Shown here: in pieces, positions 5,471-6,740 of the stretch
How positions within the stretch are numbered: the stretch's first letter is position 1
Layout of the letters: each line of letters starts with the position of its first letter
Assembly (NCBI GenBank): GCA_013817065.1
Contig: JACDDJ010000258.1
Span: 1-6,740, forward strand
Source: Acidobacteriota bacterium
GTDB lineage: Bacteria > Acidobacteriota > Vicinamibacteria > Vicinamibacterales > 2-12-FULL-66-21
Direction: 5' to 3'
Length of the DNA: 6,740 nucleotides
Notes under the pieces: generated by a model
Databases searched by the model: none
What the model was told of the DNA's origin: nothing
Seen by the model: only the letters and a program-made list of their open reading frames with translations
Translations under genes and position numbers: made by a program

Positions 5471-6740
5471 TACTCTCGCAAGGCGGCAACCGGGTTCAGG
5501 CGGACGGCGCGCAGGGCGGGCACGAGCGAGGCCAGCAATGCGACGACCAACAGGAGCGTAGCGACGGCCGCCACGGTTACGACGTCGATCGTGGCGAGAT
5601 CGACGACGAAGGATTGCAGCGTGTGCCGGAGCACGAGGGCGGCAAGGATGCCGACCACTATACCGCCGGCCGCAAGCAATCCGCCCTGGCGCAACACCGT
5701 CAGCAGGATCCTCCCGCGCGTCGCACCGAGCGCCAGCCTTATCCCGAACTCGCGCGTGCGCTGCGCGACCGAATACGCGATCAAGCCGTAGATTCCCGCG
5801 GCGGCGAGTAGCAAACCTACCGATGCAAAAGCAGTCAGCAGCGTGGCCTGGAAGGTCTCGGTCGCCATGGCGCGCGCCTTGTTCTCGTTCATGCTGCGGA
5901 TCGAGGTGACGGGTTGCTGTGGATCGAGCGCCCGCAGCTCCTCTCGGATGCGCCGCGTGAGGTCGGGCGTGATGCTGGACGCGCGGATGACCCAGTGCGA
6001 CTGAAAGTAAGTATGGGAAGTCCGGATTTCCGCGTCACTGGCCTGCGCGACAGGCACATACATCACTGGCGGGACCGGTCCAGTCAGCCCCTGCTCGCGA
6101 AGATCCTTCACGACACCGACAATCTCGATCGGACCATCGGCGCTGAAGACGGTGAGCTGGCGACCGAGTGGATTGCGGTCCTTGAAGTAGCGCCGGGCGA
6201 AGGCTTCGCTGATGACCGTGACGCGCGGACTCCCGGCTCGATCTGACGGCAGTAGTCCACGACCGGTGACCACCCGGACACCGAGCGTGTCGAAGTACTC
6301 GGGGCTGGCATATCGCCAATCCATCAGATCTGTTTCGACGACGTCCTTCGTGTCGACGAAATCGAAGTTCATGTTGAGCCCGAACTCCATGGGGATTGCG
6401 TTCACCACGGCGGCCGAATCGATGCCGGGAATCTGCCGAATCCGATCGAGACCAAGCGAGTAGAAGCGGTTGATGTTCTCGCTCGTGCCGTAGCGCGCAC
6501 CCTGGAGAGACATCCGCGCGGTCAGAACGTTTTCCGCGTTGAACCCTGGATCGACTGCGCGCAGCTTCATGAAGGTCTGGATCAGCAGTCCGGCGCCGAC
6601 CAGCATCAGCAGGCAAAGGGCGATCTCGGCCACGACAAGCGCATGGCGCAAGCCGCGAGAGCGCCGGCCCGCCGTGGTACGCGTGCCGTCCTCCTTGAAT
6701 GCCTCCACGAGGTCGTGACGAGAGAGGCTCAGAGCAGGTG
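5470..6740 (-). CDS. MacB/FtsX-type ABC transporter permease (ADOP-like), C-terminal half
   Basis: An inner-membrane permease subunit of the MacB/FtsX class, which couples an ABC ATPase to movement of substrates or signals across the envelope; the substrate is unknown. The frame is open through the right edge, with 422 residues visible from 6738. The GTG at 6708 is internal, because PALSLSRHDLVEAFKEDG upstream of and across it matches the linker between the two halves of duplicated permeases (ADOP type, about 800-880 residues). A membrane helix lies at about 33-56, followed by a large periplasmic MacB-like core domain to about 290. Three C-terminal helices follow at about 300-322, 350-372 and 385-406. 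REFGIRLALGA after the second helix and the ending NPVAALRE are family hallmarks. No ATPase gene is seen in the window, as is usual for orphan ADOPs. A REP-like palindrome starts in its stop codon. Confidence 0.93.
   Translation of the reverse strand, partial: PALSLSRHDLVEAFKEDGTRTTAGRRSRGLRHALVVAEIALCLLMLVGAGLLIQTFMKLRAVDPGFNAENVLTARMSLQGARYGTSENINRFYSLGLDRIRQIPGIDSAAVVNAIPMEFGLNMNFDFVDTKDVVETDLMDWRYASPEYFDTLGVRVVTGRGLLPSDRAGSPRVTVISEAFARRYFKDRNPLGRQLTVFSADGPIEIVGVVKDLREQGLTGPVPPVMYVPVAQASDAEIRTSHTYFQSHWVIRASSITPDLTRRIREELRALDPQQPVTSIRSMNENKARAMATETFQATLLTAFASVGLLLAAAGIYGLIAYSVAQRTREFGIRLALGATRGRILLTVLRQGGLLAAGGIVVGILAALVLRHTLQSFVVDLATIDVVTVAAVATLLLVVALLASLVPALRAVRLNPVAALRE

Noticed and set aside
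1..6740. CRISPR array, tRNA, IS element or prophage genes
   Set aside because: No regularly spaced direct repeats, tRNA cloverleaf or CCA end, transposase motif or phage-like gene was found on either strand by eye.

Overview
The window comes from a GC-rich Gram-negative bacterium, most probably an Acidobacteriota member or a close relation. This lineage call is inference. It rests on the orphan MacB/FtsX-type permease at the right edge, the 352-residue protein with features I associate with uncharacterised acidobacterial proteins, the signal-peptide beta-barrel protein ending in Phe, and the scarcity of clear Shine-Dalgarno sites. The window is gene-dense: six protein genes, no gap above 70 bp, and no RNA gene, IS element or CRISPR seen.

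Layout, left to right. On the minus strand, 711 to the left edge is exodeoxyribonuclease III (xthA), cut just before its last catalytic motif. It diverges from two plus-strand genes: a small outer-membrane beta-barrel protein (781-1344) and an uncharacterised membrane-anchored protein with kinase-like motifs (1397-2455). These are separated by a perfect 11-bp hairpin, which may bring a distant Shine-Dalgarno site close to the second start. The tail of the second gene overlaps, convergently, the end of a minus-strand DUF72 (YecE-like) gene. That gene lacks about 90 residues from the middle of its TIM barrel. Its probable GTG start overlaps the stop of hrpB (3080-5401), a complete DEAH helicase gene. 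Upstream of hrpB, a 68-bp gap carries a REP-like palindrome that begins inside the stop codon of the last gene, the C-terminal half of a MacB/FtsX-type ADOP permease running off the right edge.

Functionally, hrpB and the DUF72 gene look like a translationally coupled pair, perhaps read together with the permease. The beta-barrel and kinase-like genes form a separate short plus-strand unit on the cell envelope. I see no defence system or mobile cluster. The items most worth a second look are the kinase-like membrane protein, the hairpin before it, the internally deleted DUF72 protein and the REP-like palindrome.
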